From CAVVST01 sp963750995 (GTDB lineage Bacteria > Acidobacteriota > Vicinamibacteria > Vicinamibacterales > UBA2999), in NCBI GenBank assembly GCA_963750995.1, contig CAVVST010000004.1, positions 620,001 through 684,000 on the forward strand: DNA of 64,000 bases, in the 5' to 3' direction. The number at the start of each line of letters is the position of its first letter. Within the stretch, counting starts at the first letter, position 1. Below the pieces are notes generated by a model. The model saw only the letters and a list, made by a program, of their open reading frames with translations, did not search any database and was not told the DNA's origin. Made by a program: the position numbers and the translations under genes. Shown here piece after piece: positions 16,801 to 30,029 of the stretch.

Positions 16801-19800
16801 ATCGCCTACAAAACGGGGCGTCCGTTCCCTCGAGACCGCGCCGCCGTCAATCGCGCCGCGCGATTGGCATTCCGCACGGTTGCGCGGCGGACGTGGCGGT
16901 TCTTCGACGACCTGGCTGGCCCCGAGGATAACTGGCTCATCCCCGACAACCTGCAGGAGGATCGCCGCGAGCTGGTGGCCCATCGCACGTCGCCCACCAA
17001 TATCGGTCTGCAGTTGCTGGCGACGCTGGCTGCCTACGACTTCGGCTACCTCAACGCCGTCGACCTGATCACGCGCCTCGAGCGGACGTTTGCAACGCTG
17101 CTTCGCATGCCGCGCTACCGCGGACACTTCTACAACTGGTACGACACCCGCACGCTCACCGCACTGCCACCGGCGTATATTTCGACGGTCGACAGCGGCA
17201 ACCTCGCGGGCTACCTGGTGACGCTGCGCAGCGGGCTGCTCGACCTCGCCAACGAACCCGTCATCAGCACGTCGTTCCTCGAAGGCCTAGAGGACCTTGT
17301 CAATCTCGTCGAGGACGAACTGGATCGGGCTCGCGCGCGCCGGACGACGCCCGGGACTCTGCCCGGCCTGCGCAAGGAGCTGGCGCGCCTGCGTGTCGCG
17401 CTCGGCCACCGGCCCTCCACGGCCGACGCGTTGAAAACCCTCCTGGTGCAGATTCGCGATCGCCTGGCCGGGATCGGCGTGCTGTTTCACGAACTCGATG
17501 AACCGCCCCCTGGCGAAGGTGACGACGCCGCGCCGCCGCCGTTGGCGGACGTTGGCTACTGGCTGGACCAGGCTGCCGCCGTTGTGGGGGCTCGACTGGA
17601 CGACCTCGCCGGGCGCGGGCCGGCCCGGGCGGAGCTGATCGAACGCGCCGAGCGCCTGGCGGCGCTCGCCGACGACCTGGTCGAGGAAACCGAGTTCGGG
17701 TTTCTGTTCGACGAGGAACGCCAACTCTTCTCAATCGGCTTCAACGTCGTCGATGGCCGGCTCGACGCTTCCTATTACGACACCCTGGCTTCTGAAGCGC
17801 GGCTGGCCAGCTTCGTGGCGATCGCGACCGGCCAGATCCCGCACGAACACTGGTTCAAGCTCGGTCGGTCGTTGACGCCGAGCGGCGCGTCGCGCGCGCT
17901 GCTGTCGTGGAGCGCGTCGATGTTCGAGTACCTGATGCCGTTGCTGGTGATGCGCTCGTATCCCGGCACACTGCTGTATGAGACGTATGACGCCGTGGTC
18001 CAACGGCAAATCCAGTACGGCACGCGGCGCGGCGTGCCGTGGGGCATCTCGGAGTCGGCATACTACGCGCAGGATCTCGAGGGGAACTATCAATATCGCG
18101 CCTTCGGCGTCCCCGGGCTCGGGCTCAAACGTGGCCTGGCCGATGACCTGGTGATCGCGCCGTACGCGAGCATTCTCGCCGCGGCGGTGGATCCCGGCGA
18201 AGTGCTCTCGAATCTCGAACGACTCCGCGACACCGGTGCCGAGGGGAAGTACGGCTTTTACGAAAGCATCGACTACACCGTCGATCGCGTGCCGAAGGAT
18301 CGCACCGGCGGCGTCGTGCTTCCGACCTACATGGCTCACCACCAGGGGATGTCCGTGGTGTCGCTCGACAACGCGGTGAATCTCTCGCCGATGCAGCGCC
18401 GCTTCCATGCAGATCCGCGCGTCCAGGCCGCCGAGCTCCTGCTGCAGGAGCGAATCCCGCACCTGGTGCCGTTGAAAAACCCGCCGATAGAAAAAGCGGA
18501 GCACATCCCTGCGACCAGGCGTCTGCCGGCGCTCCAGATGCGGCGTTATCTGACGCCGCACACGCTCAGCCCGCGCGTCCACCTGCTGTCGAACGGTTCG
18601 TACGCGGTGATGGTCACCAATGCCGGCGGCGGCTACAGCCGGCGGCAGAACCTGGCGATGACGCGGTGGCGCGAGGACATCACCGCCGATGCGTGGGGAA
18701 CGTTCATTTACGTGCGCGACCTGGACTCCGGAGAGGTGTGGTCGACCACGCACCAGCCGACGGACCGGGAGCCTGACGAATACGAGGTGACCTTCGCGCC
18801 CGATCGCGCGACGTGGCGGCGGGTGGACGGCGATGTCGAGATACGCACCGAGATCGTCGTGTCGCCCGAAGACGACGTGGAGATCCGCCGGGTGTCGGTG
18901 ACGAATCATGGCCGCAGGACGCGCAGCTTCGACCTGACCAGCTATGCCGAAGTCGTGCTGGCGCCGGGCGAAGCCGACCTCGCCCATCCGGCATTCAGCA
19001 ACCTGTTTGTCGAGACCACCGTCGTGCCGGAGCGCGACGCGCTGGTGTGCGTCCGCCGGTCGCGCGGCGGCACCGACCGTCCTCATCTGTTTCACGTGCT
19101 CAGCGGCCGCGGGCGCGCTGGTGTCGCAACCGAATATGAAACGGATCGCGCCCGCTTCGTCGGCCGGAGTCGCAACGTCGATCGGCCGGCGGCATTGTTT
19201 ACCACCGCCCCGCTCTCGAATACCACCGGGCCGGTGCTCGATCCGATCGTCAGCCTGAGACAATCCCTGCGCATTCCGCCCGGCACGACCGCCCGCCTCG
19301 CCTTCACGACCGGATTCGCGGAGGCCGAGGAGGGAGCGCGTCAGCTGATCGAGAAGTACCACGACCGTCGCGCCGTTGCCCGCGCGCTCGCCCTGGCGAG
19401 CACACACAGCCAGATCGAGCTGCGCCATCTCGGCCTCACGATCGAGGAAACGCTCCGCTTCCAGCGCCTCGCCGGCCGGCTGATGTATGGCGATCCGCGG
19501 CTGCGCGCCGCCACTGCGGTCCGGATGAACACGCGCGGCCAGCAGGAGCTGTGGAAGTACGGCATCTCCGGCGACCTGCCGATCCTGCTTCTGCGGCTGG
19601 AGGACGAAGACGGGCTGGGGCTGTTCCGCGACCTGCTCAAGGCGCACGAGTATCTCCGGCGCAAGGGGCTGGTGTTCGACTTCGTCGTCCTGAACGAGCA
19701 CGCGTCGAGCTATCTCCAGGAGCTGCAGAATACGCTGATACAAATGTTAGAGGGCGGCCCTGAGCAGGGCTGGGTCGATCGTCCCGGCGGCATCTTCCTG

Positions 19801-22416
19801 CGCCGCGCGGACCTGATGCCGCCGGAGGACCGCACGCTGCTCGAGGCCGCGGCGCGGGTGGTAATGGATGCCGCGGACGGCAACCTGCGCCAGCAGTTGA
19901 AGCGGCCGCAGATCCCGTTCGGTCCGGAGCCGGGTCAGGTTCCCGAAGTCCCGGCGGTGCCGCCGAAGACCACCCGCTCCGCCGCCGATTCCGCCGTTCC
20001 TCGCGACCTCGAGTTTTTCAACGGCACCGGCGGTTTCGCGGACGGTGGGCGCGAATACGTCATCACCGTCAATCGGGACGGTGGCGCGCTCCCACCGAAT
20101 CCATGGTCGAATGTCGTCGCGCATCCGACCTTCGGGTTCGTCGCCACCGAGTGCGGTCCCGGTTACACGTGGTCTCGCAACAGCCACGAGAACCGGCTGA
20201 CGCCGTGGAGAAACGATCCGGTCAGCGACCCGCCGGGTGAAGCCATCTTTCTTCGTGACGAGGAGACCGGCGAGTTCTGGTCGGCGACGCCGCTTCCGTC
20301 CGGGGTCGGCACCCTATACCGTGCGTCATGGGCAGGGCTACTCCATGTACGCCCACACGCGCGACGGACTCGCCTCGTCTCTGATGCTGTTCGTGCCGCC
20401 CACGGATCCGGTGAAGATCTACCACCTGACGCTGAGCAACCACTCGGGCCGGCGGCGGCGCGTGAGCGTGACGCTGTACGTGGAATGGGTGCTCGGCGAA
20501 AACCGCACGCGGTCGCAGCTTCACGTGGTCACCAGCCGCGACGACACGGGAGCCGTGCTGGCGCGCAACGCGTTCCGGCAGGAGTTTTCGCAGCGGGTCG
20601 CGTTCGTCGATCTCTACCCTGGCGGCACTCGCTCCGTGACCGGCGATCGAACAGAGTTTCTCGGACGGAACGGCAAGCTCGCGCGCCCTGCGGCGATGCG
20701 TCGCAGGGCGCTCTCGAATCGCACCGGCCCCGCGCTCGATCCGTGCGGGGCGGTCCAGGTGGTCGTCACGCTCGAGCCGTCGGAGACCCGAACGCTGGTC
20801 GGGTTGCTGGGCGACGCGGTTGACGTCGAGGAAGCGCGGCTCCTCGTGAAGAAGTACCGCGAGCCGCGGACCGTGGACGACGCGCAGGCGCAGGCGCTGG
20901 GATTCTGGGATCGCCTGCTCGGCACACTCGTCGTCACGACACCCGATCGCTCACTTGACCTGATGCTGAACCGCTGGTTGCCGTATCAGGCCCTGGCATG
21001 CCGCGTGTGGGGCCGGACGGCCTTTTACCAGTCCAGCGGCGCGTTTGGTTTCCGCGACCAGCTCCAGGACGTGCTCGCACTGCTGTTTTCGGCACCGAGA
21101 TTTGCGCGCCATCACCTCCTGCACGCCGCCTCGCGGCAGTTCCGCGAAGGGGACGTCCAGCACTGGTGGCACGAGCCGGGCGGCCAGGGAGTTCGTACGC
21201 GCTTTTCGGACGATCGCCTGTGGCTGGTCTACGCGACCCTGCAGTACGTCGAGGCGACTGGCGACACATCCGTACTCGACGAGCAGGTGACATTCCTCGA
21301 TGGCCGCCCGCTCGAACCAGACGAACACGAGGCCTACGAACGTCCGTCGGTATCGCTGGAACGAGCCTCGCTGTACGAACACTGCGTACGCGCCGTGGAG
21401 GTGAGCCTCGGCACTGGCGCCCATGGGCTGCCTCTCATCGGCACGGGCGACTGGAACGACGGCATGAACCTGGTTGGCGCCGGCGGCCGCGGTGAAAGCG
21501 TGTGGCTCGCGTGGTTCCAGCTCGCGATCCTGCCGCGATTTGCCGCACTGGCATCGGCCCGGGGTGACGAGGCTCGCGCCGCCCAGTACCCGGGGGCACG
21601 TCGACGCGGCTGACCGAGAGCGTCGAGCAGGCGTGGGACGGCGAATGGTACAAACGGGCGTATTTCGACGACGGCACCCCGCTCGGATCGCATGAGAACA
21701 ACGAGTGCCGCATCGATGCCATCGCCCAGTCATGGGCCGTCATCGCCGGTGCCGGTGACCCTGCCCACGCGCGCCAGGCGATGGAGTCGACGGACCCGCA
21801 CCTGGTGCGCCGCAAGGACGGCCTCGTGCTGCTGCTGACGCCGCCGTTCGACCGCATGGCACCGAGCCCCGGCTATATCCAGGGCTACGTCCCTGGCGTC
21901 CGCGAAAACGGCGGACAGTACACCCACGCCGCGCTCTGGACGGTGCAGGCGTTCGCGATGCTCGGGGACGGCGACCGGGCCATGGATCTGTTCGCGATGC
22001 TCAATCCCGCGAACAGGGCGCGAACGCCGGATGACGTTGCGCGCTACCGCTCCGAGCCGTACGTCGTCGCCGCCGATGTGTACTCGAACCCTGCCCACGT
22101 CGGGAGAGGTGGCTGGACCTGGTACACCGGGTCAGCGGCATGGATGTATCGCGTCGGGATCGAATCGATTCTTGGCCTGACGCTGAAGCAGGGCGCGTTG
22201 CACATCGATCCGTGCGTGCCCCGCCATTGGCCGCGCTACGAAGTGCGGCTCAGGACGGAGCATGCGGAATTCCGGATCGTCGTCGAGAATCCGGACGGCG
22301 TGAACCGCGGGGTGCGCTCCGTCGAAGTCGACGGCGCCCCGATCGCGGGAGACGTCGTCCTGGCGGACGCGACCGGAACTCATGACGTCCGTGTCGTGCT
22401 CGGAGATAAAAGCTGA
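13864..22416 (+). CDS. ndvB: Cyclic beta-1,2-glucan synthase (NdvB/ChvB type), two apparent frameshifts
   Basis: About 2850 aa, the usual size for the family. A long N-terminal region is followed by membrane helices (about 410-465 and 815-990) flanking a GT84 transferase domain with the nucleotide-sugar motif YVITLDSDTHLP (about residue 622) and FEGLYARAGLCTDIDLVDD and RQHRWVRGDWQ. Next is a glucoamylase-like domain (ISESAYYAQDLEGNYQYRAFG, about 1396), then GH94 phosphorylase modules with GTGDWNDGMN near 21445. The frame shifts by +1 near 20311 and back by -1 near 21590; both sides read as good GH94 sequence, so these look like base errors. It makes and secretes periplasmic cyclic glucan for osmotic or envelope adaptation. 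The pssA-like gene follows. Confidence 0.92.
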
Positions 22417-22439
22417 CGACGCCCCGCCGCCACCTGTCG

Positions 22440-23039
22440 ATGCTGCGGTCGTACACCGCAGCCGATGCACTCACGATCGGCAACGCCGTCTGCGGCACCA
22501 TCGCCATTTTCCTGTGCCTGGATTACCTCGCCACCGGCAGCGATCGGCTGATGTGGACCGCCTTCCTGCTGTTGCCGCTCGCCCTGGTCTGTGATTTCTT
22601 CGACGGCTACGTCGCCCGGCGGAACCGGCGCCGCCAGTCGGTGCTTGGCGGCGATCTCGATTCGCTCGCGGACGTGATTTCCTTCGGCGTTGCGCCCGCG
22701 GTCCTCGGGTTCACGCTGGGCCTTCGCGGCGGGTGGGACATGCTGTTCCTGACCTACTTCGTCGTCTGCGGCGTCAGCCGTCTCGCGCGGTTCAACGTCA
22801 CCGCCGCGACGCTGGCCGATGACTCGGGAAAGGTGAAGTATTTCGAAGGGACGCCGATCCCGACGAGCATCGCGATCGTGGCGCTGCTCGGCCTGGCGTT
22901 TCGACTGGGGCGTGTCGATGACGCGCTATGGTTCGGCGTGGTCCAGATCGGCCCCGCGCAGCTGCACCCGCTTGCGCTGATCTACGCGGCCAGCGGCAGC
23001 GCGATGATCAGCGCCACGCTCAGGGTGCCAAAGCCCTAG
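22440..23039 (+). CDS. pssA: CDP-diacylglycerol--serine O-phosphatidyltransferase-like protein
   Basis: 199 aa, about six transmembrane helices. The CDP-alcohol phosphotransferase signature is complete: CDFFDGYVARR followed by GGDLDSLADVISFGVAP, matching DG-x2-AR...G-x3-D-x3-D. The N-terminus (ADALTIGNAVCGTIAIFL) and SFGVAPA are typical of PssA. It condenses CDP-diacylglycerol with serine in the inner membrane, the first step to phosphatidylethanolamine. It starts 24 bp after the glucan synthase and is probably co-transcribed; headgroup donors for glucan modification could link them, but this is speculation. Confidence 0.88.
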   Translation: MLRSYTAADALTIGNAVCGTIAIFLCLDYLATGSDRLMWTAFLLLPLALVCDFFDGYVARRNRRRQSVLGGDLDSLADVISFGVAPAVLGFTLGLRGGWDMLFLTYFVVCGVSRLARFNVTAATLADDSGKVKYFEGTPIPTSIAIVALLGLAFRLGRVDDALWFGVVQIGPAQLHPLALIYAASGSAMISATLRVPKP

Positions 23040-23046
23040 GCCATCG

Positions 23047-23277
23047 AACCGTTCACGCTTCCGGGTTCTTGCTGCTCGGTTCGTGTTCAGATTCGGGTTC
23101 GGGTCCGGCTAAAGCCGGGGACACTACGAATGAATACGCGAACCCGCGGCGTGAATACGCGAATCCGCGTGATGCGCGAAGTCCCGTCAATCTCCGCGGT
23201 CGTAGCGTCCGCCTTTAGGCGGACCGAAGGCGAACCTGAACCCGAACCGAGCAGCGAGAACGCAGCAGCGTGAACGA
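23047..23277. repeat. MITE/REP-like element with long terminal inverted repeats
   Basis: Imperfect arms of about 50 bp (around 23047-23105 and 23225-23277, with GTTCACGCT and TTGCTGCTCGGTTCG near the ends) face each other. Inside are two hairpins, CCGGCTAAAGCCGG near 23106 and TCCGCCTTTAGGCGGA near 23206, and two direct copies of GAATACGCGAA. The same inner hairpins recur at 32989-33043. It fills the gap between pssA and the converging MmgE gene and may also act as a bidirectional terminator. Confidence 0.65.
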
Positions 23278-23288
23278 CACGGTTCTCG

Positions 23289-24756
23289 TCACCCCTTCTG
23301 CAGCAACGGCCTCAGCGTCCGCACGTCTTTGACGGTTTCGATCCCCAACACCGTGTCGATCAGCTTCTGCGCGGTCGCCGCCCCCAGCACCGGCGTCACG
23401 AGATCGCGAGCCTTGTCCACCACCTCGGGCCGCGGCATCGGGTTGCGCACCGTGCCCCGCACCGCCTCCACTCGCTCCGACAGTCGCATGCCGTCATTGA
23501 GCGTGATCTCGACAACAGCGACGCGTGCCGGGAGCAGGGCTGCCAGCGAGGCGTCCGGCGTGTATGTCACTTTGGCGCGCTGACGCAGCACGGCGGCGTC
23601 CTGCATGCGGGCCTTGTCGTGCGCGGCGTGGAACGAAGCTGTCTTGTCGATCAGCATCACCGCGACCATGTGCTGGAGGCAGATGTCCGGGATGTCGCGG
23701 TTGTCCACGACCATGCCCACCGTCGGGGCGAGGCGGACGACCACGCTCTTGACGTCGGCGGCCTCGAAGGGGTGCTTCCCGCGAATCGATTCGATCGCGT
23801 CGAGGGGCGCCTGGATCGGCGTGCCGACCGTCCACTTCTTGATGTCGGTGTTGACGATCTCGAACCGCTCGCCGAGCTTGTCGATCACCATCGCGGGAGA
23901 GCCGGCGGGCGCGTTCACCTGGAAGAAGTTGTCCTCACCCGAAAACACGTCGTCCACGCCGTTCCAGCCCGTGCGGACGAGCAGCGCGGCGGTCACGCCG
24001 TTGCGCGCCGGCATGCCGCCGAAGACGAAGCCCTTTTCGATGTGATCCGTGTCGCGTCCCCAAATCGCGTATCCCGCCGCCTGCTGCGACGCGTAGTCGA
24101 GCACCCAGCGCATCTGTTGGCGCGGTCAACCCGGCGATGCAGGCGGCGGCGGCGGCAGATCCGAAGTTGCCCGCAAACGCATGCGTGCTGCGGCGGCTCT
24201 CGTCCCTGAACGCGGCGCCGCCGAGCGCCATCGTGAGCCTGCAGCCCACGTCGTACCCCAGCGTCACCGCGCGCAGGTAGTGTTCGCCGTTCGCGCCTTG
24301 TTCTTCTCCGAGCGCAAGGGCTGAGGGCACGATCGAGGCGCCGGGATGCGACTGCGACGGCCCGTGCGAATCGTCGGTCTCGTCCGAATGCGCGAGGACG
24401 CCGTTCACGAGCGCGGCATCGATCGGCCCGGTCACGACCGTCGAGCCGACGACGGTCGCGACTGGCCGTCCTGCCTGCGCGCGCGCGAGTGCCAGCGCCG
24501 CTCGCCCCGGTGGCAGCTCCGAGCCCGAGATCATTGCCGCGAACGTATCGAGGATGTGATGCTTCGCCTTCTCGACGACGTCAGGCGGCAGCGGCCGGTC
24601 CTTTGCCGCGGCCATGTACGCGCTGAGCGAGGCCATGACCGGGCTTATGGCCTGTGCGCGAAGCCTTGCAAAGGGCAGGACCGCGGTGGACAGCGTGAGT
24701 ACGCTGCGGCGAAGGAGATCGCGGCGTGAGATCCCGGAATCGGGGAGGTGCCTCAT
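23289..24756 (-). CDS. Tat-exported MmgE/PrpD-family protein, apparent frameshift
   Basis: About 488 aa. The N-terminus has a twin-arginine signal (SRRDLLRRSVLTLSTAVLPFARLRAQA). The MmgE/PrpD fold follows: VEKAKHHILDTFAAMISG, then ALVNGVLAHSDETDDSHGPSQSHPGASIVPSALALGE. One extra base near 24120 puts the second half, beginning QQMRWVLDYASQQAAGYAIW, in another frame. The family includes 2-methylcitrate dehydratase and cis-aconitate decarboxylase, acting on small tricarboxylates; an exported version is common in soil bacteria and its substrate is unknown. Converges with the repeat element; the next gene upstream on the same strand is 75 bp away. Confidence 0.82.
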
Positions 24757-25305
24757 ATCGCGTGAAGTATAGCCAGTTGAGGGCAAATAGCCCCGCTGGG
24801 ATGGCCGATGATTACTACGCGCGATCGACCTTAAATGGGAGGCGGGGGCGGAGCGAGGAGAAAAGGCTCGTCGCGCAAGAGGCGGCTGAGCCGCGCCTGG
24901 CGCTGACGCCAGGCCTCGAAGTGTCTCGCGATCGTGTCCAGCAGTTGGGCCTTGCGCGGTGAGGCTTCCAGCGTGGCCGCCCGGCTGAAAAAACCGGCAC
25001 CCAGTGCGGCGTACCAGCGGATGTTGTGCCGCCGGCTCATCTGGTCCTCGAAGAATCCCGCCAGCACCAGACACTGGGCGCCGGCGGTTTCCATCATCAG
25101 GCTGTCAGCCAGCAGCGTCGAATCCACCACGAAGTGATCGAAGATTGCGCTGAGGCTTGCCGGGGTCGAGAGATCGGCTGTGGCCTGCGTGGAGACCTGG
25201 GCGTGGTGAGCCAGCACGCTGGCGTTGTAGAGGAGTTCCTGTCGATCGACGCCGGGTCCGGAGACATCCCCCAGGCGCTGGAGGAAGAATTCCAGCGCCT
25301 GCCGA

Positions 25306-26971
<1,666 letters not shown>

Positions 26972-26972
26972 G

Positions 26973-27323
26973 TCAGCGTCCTTTCCGGGTGGCGACTGTG
27001 GCCGCCACCGGCGTGGCCGTGTCGGTCGTGGCGGCGCCCTCGATTGCGGCAAGGACGTCGTCTTCCTTCATGATCAGGTACTCCACGCCGTCCAGTTTGA
27101 TCTCCTGCCCCGAGTACTTGCCGAAGAGAATGGTGTCGCCCGCCTTCACGTCGAGCTGCACCCGTTCGCCGTCGTCGTTTACCCTGCCGTTGCCCGCGGC
27201 GATGACCGTGCCCCGCTGCGGTTTTTCCCTGGCGGAATCCGGGATGATGATGCCGCCGATCTGCTGTTCGCCTTCTTCGAGACGTTGAACGAGAATCCGG
27301 TCGTGTAGTGGTCGCACATGCAT
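26973..27323 (-). CDS. groES: Co-chaperonin GroES
   Basis: 116 aa, longer than the usual 95 because of an Ala/Thr-rich tail after residue 97. Core motifs: MHVRPLHDRILVQRLEE, GGIIIPDSAREKPQRGTVIAAG, VKAGDTILFGKYSGQEIKLDGVEYLIMKEDDVLA. A strong GGGAGG lies six bases before ATG 27323. groEL starts two bases after its end. Forms the lid of the GroEL cage. Confidence 0.95.
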   Translation of the reverse strand: MHVRPLHDRILVQRLEEGEQQIGGIIIPDSAREKPQRGTVIAAGNGRVNDDGERVQLDVKAGDTILFGKYSGQEIKLDGVEYLIMKEDDVLAAIEGAATTDTATPVAATVATRKGR

Positions 27324-27454
27324 GAGATGCCTCCCAACAAGTGATGAGGGTGGACGAGTCTTTCGTCAGCAGAAGCGACAGCAACTCCCGCTTCGGCTAA
27401 CCGAGGACAGAATTGACGACGCGCACTTGATGAGGGCTGAAGCTCGGGGCCGGA

Positions 27455-27658
27455 TCACATCCGGCGAAGGGCGGCAGTGCTCAGGAAGGTGTTGCACTGG
27501 CGAGTATAGTCGAAAAACGCGAGGAGCGGCGGCACCAGGCCGCAGCCGAGGACGAGGGCCCCGGCTGCGATCGATGTCATGTTGCCCAGGGCGCCGATCA
27601 GTCCGGCCGTCATGATCCACGCACTGGCGAGCGCGACTTTCGTGTGCTGGGAAAGCAT
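27455..27658 (-). CDS. Small two-helix membrane protein
   Basis: 67 aa (MLSQHTKVALASAWIMTAGLI...). Two hydrophobic helices (about 8-28 and 31-50) and a short polar tail. It starts 14 bp after the glycine-zipper lipoprotein gene ends and precedes groES by 131 bp, all on the minus strand, so it probably belongs to the OmpA-lipoprotein-groESL transcript. No family recognised. Confidence 0.5.
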   Translation of the reverse strand: MLSQHTKVALASAWIMTAGLIGALGNMTSIAAGALVLGCGLVPPLLAFFDYTRQCNTFLSTAALRRM

Positions 27659-27672
27659 TGGGCGCCGCTCGA

Positions 27673-28365
27673 TCAGCTGACGCGCACGCGCACCGTCAAC
27701 GGCGCGGTGAGCTTCGTGGACACATCAGCGCCGGGTCCGAGACGCATCTCCTGACCCTTCGTGGCGAGCACGACGCCGGTGCCGGCGCCGCCGCCGACGG
27801 CGGCGCCCTTGGCCGCGCCGTCTTTCCCGCCGAGCAGCCCGCCAATCACGGCCCCGGCGCCCGCGCCGATGCCGATCTTCGTGGCGTCTTCACCCTTCGT
27901 GGCGGGGGCGATATGCGACAGCGGCGACGAGTGGACGTCGTACTGCTCGTCGCCGGTGCGCAGCGACGTGAAGCGGAAGGCGAACATCGCCCGTCCCTTC
28001 ACCCGTCCCGACCCGTCGACCTCGGTGACGTGACCGTTCAACTGTGTGCCGGCCGGCAGCACGTCGCGTCCATCGATCGTGATCGCACGCGTGAGTTCCG
28101 CCGAGACCGCGTCCTCGACCGCGCTGGTATCGGACGCAACCGAGCTGGTCAACGACAATGGCAGCGTGGTGCCAGCGGGAATCGTCACGTCACGGTAGAC
28201 GGGACCGGAAGCGACGGCTGTGTTCGCAACCGTCGGTTGTGAAGCCGTACCCGCAGCCGGGCCGTCCCAGGAGGCGAGCGGCGAGTCCGTGGTATCCGCT
28301 GCGGTCGTCCCGCACGCGCTGGTGGCTATCACGGCACCGAGCGCCAGAATCAGTAATGGTTTCAT
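27673..28365 (-). CDS. Glycine-zipper outer-membrane lipoprotein
   Basis: 230 aa from ATG 28365 with CAGGAG upstream. The signal peptide ends at a lipobox (ATSAC), so the mature protein is lipid-anchored. A beta-rich central part (VYRDVTIPAGTTLPLSLTSSVASDTS, GRDVLPAGTQLNGHVTEVD) is followed by a glycine zipper (GIGAGAGAVIGGLLGGKDG and AAVGGGAGTGVVLATKG). Similar proteins sit at the cell envelope. It follows the OmpA-family gene by 13 bp. Upstream extension of the frame is antisense-like noise. Confidence 0.78.
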   Translation of the reverse strand: MKPLLILALGAVIATSACGTTAADTTDSPLASWDGPAAGTASQPTVANTAVASGPVYRDVTIPAGTTLPLSLTSSVASDTSAVEDAVSAELTRAITIDGRDVLPAGTQLNGHVTEVDGSGRVKGRAMFAFRFTSLRTGDEQYDVHSSPLSHIAPATKGEDATKIGIGAGAGAVIGGLLGGKDGAAKGAAVGGGAGTGVVLATKGQEMRLGPGADVSTKLTAPLTVRVRVS

Positions 28366-28378
28366 GTTGATACTCCTG

Positions 28379-29887
28379 TTACGGCTGCAGGCTGACAACC
28401 AGCGCGACACGCCTATTGAGGTGGCGCGTGTCTTCGTGCGCGTTCGCGTGCTCCGGATCCTCTTCACCGTAGCTGGCTGTACGCAGGCGGCTCGTCGAGA
28501 TGCCGCGGCTGACGAAGTAATCGCTGACCGCATTGGCGCGGCGGGTGGCCAGCGCCATGTTGTATTCGGCCGTGCCGATGTCGCAGGTATGCCCCTCGAT
28601 GTTGAGCGTGAGCATTGGGTCCGCCAGCATCGCGCGTGCGGCCCCGTCAAGGACAGTTGTCGCCTCGGCTCGGGGCGTGAAGCCGTCAAGGTCGAAGTAG
28701 ACGTCGTCGAAGCTGTAACTCCTGGGGCCAAGCGCGGCCTGCGTGGGTCGGATTTCCAGCACCGGCGCCGCAACTGGTGCAGGCGGCGCAGGTGGCGCGA
28801 GGGTGGCGCGCGGCGCCTCCGGAGCAGGCGCCGGCAGCTCAATCGCCGGCGTCACACGTGCGGCCGGGCTGCTCGACGCGAAGGCGCGCGGCTGCATCCG
28901 GCCGCGGCCGTGATAGCCGATGCGCACCTGCCAGTCCCAGTACCGTGGCGCGTTCCAGCTCAACCCGGTGCCCATGTAAAGGCCCGCGGGCATCTGGTAT
29001 GTCAGGCCGCCGGTCGCGCGCGTGCGGTTCCGAATGTCCGACTCGAAGGGGCGCACGCTGCCGTCGTCGCCAACCACGGAGTTGTCGGTCAGCGTCGCGC
29101 GATAGCTGGTGGGAAGGTCGCCGTTGACCTCCGCGGACAGTCGCAGCGGGCTGCGCGACGGAAACGCGACGCCCGTGCCCCAGCGGTATGAGCCCTTCGG
29201 CGCCTCGATGCCGTCCGGGTTGCCGCGAATCTCGTAACCGACGAACGTGGCGACCTCGAAGAAGCGCGCGAGTTCCTTGCTGCCGATGACGTCGGCCATC
29301 ACGTCGGTCTTCCCTGTGCTCACGCCCGCACCTTCATTGCCCGTCGGCAGCTTCACGATGCCGCGGACGGCGAGCGCGATCGGCGCTTCGCGGTATTCGG
29401 ACAGCAGGTTGACCTTGGAACCGACATAAAGGTCTCCTACCTTGTTGCCCGTCCACGACTCATTCACGCGCGGGTAGCGGGCGGCGATGCCCCCTTCGCG
29501 CGCCTCGTCGGCGAACACCGGCGCGTCGTTGCGGTTGATGCGGGTGTCAAACAGGAATGCGCCGAAGACCTCGACGCGGCTGCCCAGTCCGACGGCCAGC
29601 GATCCGGCAAAGTCGGCGACGTTGCTCGAGCCCTGCACGTAATTGGTGCCGCGGCGATCGCCACCGACCGACCAGGTGCCGCTCCTGAGGACTTCGGCCG
29701 TCGGCACGTACCAGATGCCCGTGTCGCCGAGAAAGGTGGTCGTTGCCGGACGTTGATCTTCGTAGGCGGCAAAGGCTGCGGACTGGGTGTTGGCCGGCGG
29801 CGAAGGCGCCGTCTGGGCGAGCGCAGGAGCCGACCATGCAAGCAGGATCAGCCCGGCGACAAGCGAAGTGCGAGACACACGTGTCAT
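28379..29887 (-). CDS. OmpA-family outer-membrane protein
   Basis: 502 aa. Signal peptide (ending APALAQ); a beta-barrel-like N-terminal part of about 330 residues (strand-rich, with YVPTAEVLRSGTWSVGGDRRGTNY and GLTYQMPAGLYMGTGLSW); a Pro/Ala linker; and a C-terminal OmpA/MotB peptidoglycan-binding domain (DVYFDLDGFTP, LNIEGHTCDIGTAEYNMALATRRANAVSDYFVSRGI, YGEEDPEHANAHEDTRHLNRRV). Anchors the outer membrane to the wall. It heads the minus-strand operon ending with groEL. Crp/Fnr-like site C lies 143 bp upstream. Confidence 0.9.
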   Translation of the reverse strand: MTRVSRTSLVAGLILLAWSAPALAQTAPSPPANTQSAAFAAYEDQRPATTTFLGDTGIWYVPTAEVLRSGTWSVGGDRRGTNYVQGSSNVADFAGSLAVGLGSRVEVFGAFLFDTRINRNDAPVFADEAREGGIAARYPRVNESWTGNKVGDLYVGSKVNLLSEYREAPIALAVRGIVKLPTGNEGAGVSTGKTDVMADVIGSKELARFFEVATFVGYEIRGNPDGIEAPKGSYRWGTGVAFPSRSPLRLSAEVNGDLPTSYRATLTDNSVVGDDGSVRPFESDIRNRTRATGGLTYQMPAGLYMGTGLSWNAPRYWDWQVRIGYHGRGRMQPRAFASSSPAARVTPAIELPAPAPEAPRATLAPPAPPAPVAAPVLEIRPTQAALGPRSYSFDDVYFDLDGFTPRAEATTVLDGAARAMLADPMLTLNIEGHTCDIGTAEYNMALATRRANAVSDYFVSRGISTSRLRTASYGEEDPEHANAHEDTRHLNRRVALVVSLQP

Positions 29888-30029
29888 GTCGAAATACCTC
29901 TGTCAGGGAAAACCGTTGACCGTGTCCGCTGTGGAGATTCCGGCAGGTCGTCGGGCCCACGAGTGGGAGAGAGGCCAGGGGCGTGGGGTGCCTGGCTGCA
30001 CAGGATAGTAGGTGCTGCGCACAACCGTG

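Noticed and set aside
17731..19743. Long antisense open frame (670 codons) within the cyclic glucan synthase
   Set aside because: GC-rich codon bias opens frames opposite real genes; the sense strand has strong family motifs and the antisense product has none.
27324..27454. CIRCE operator before groES
   Set aside because: No TTAGCACTC-N9-GAGTGCTAA or near match found in this gap.
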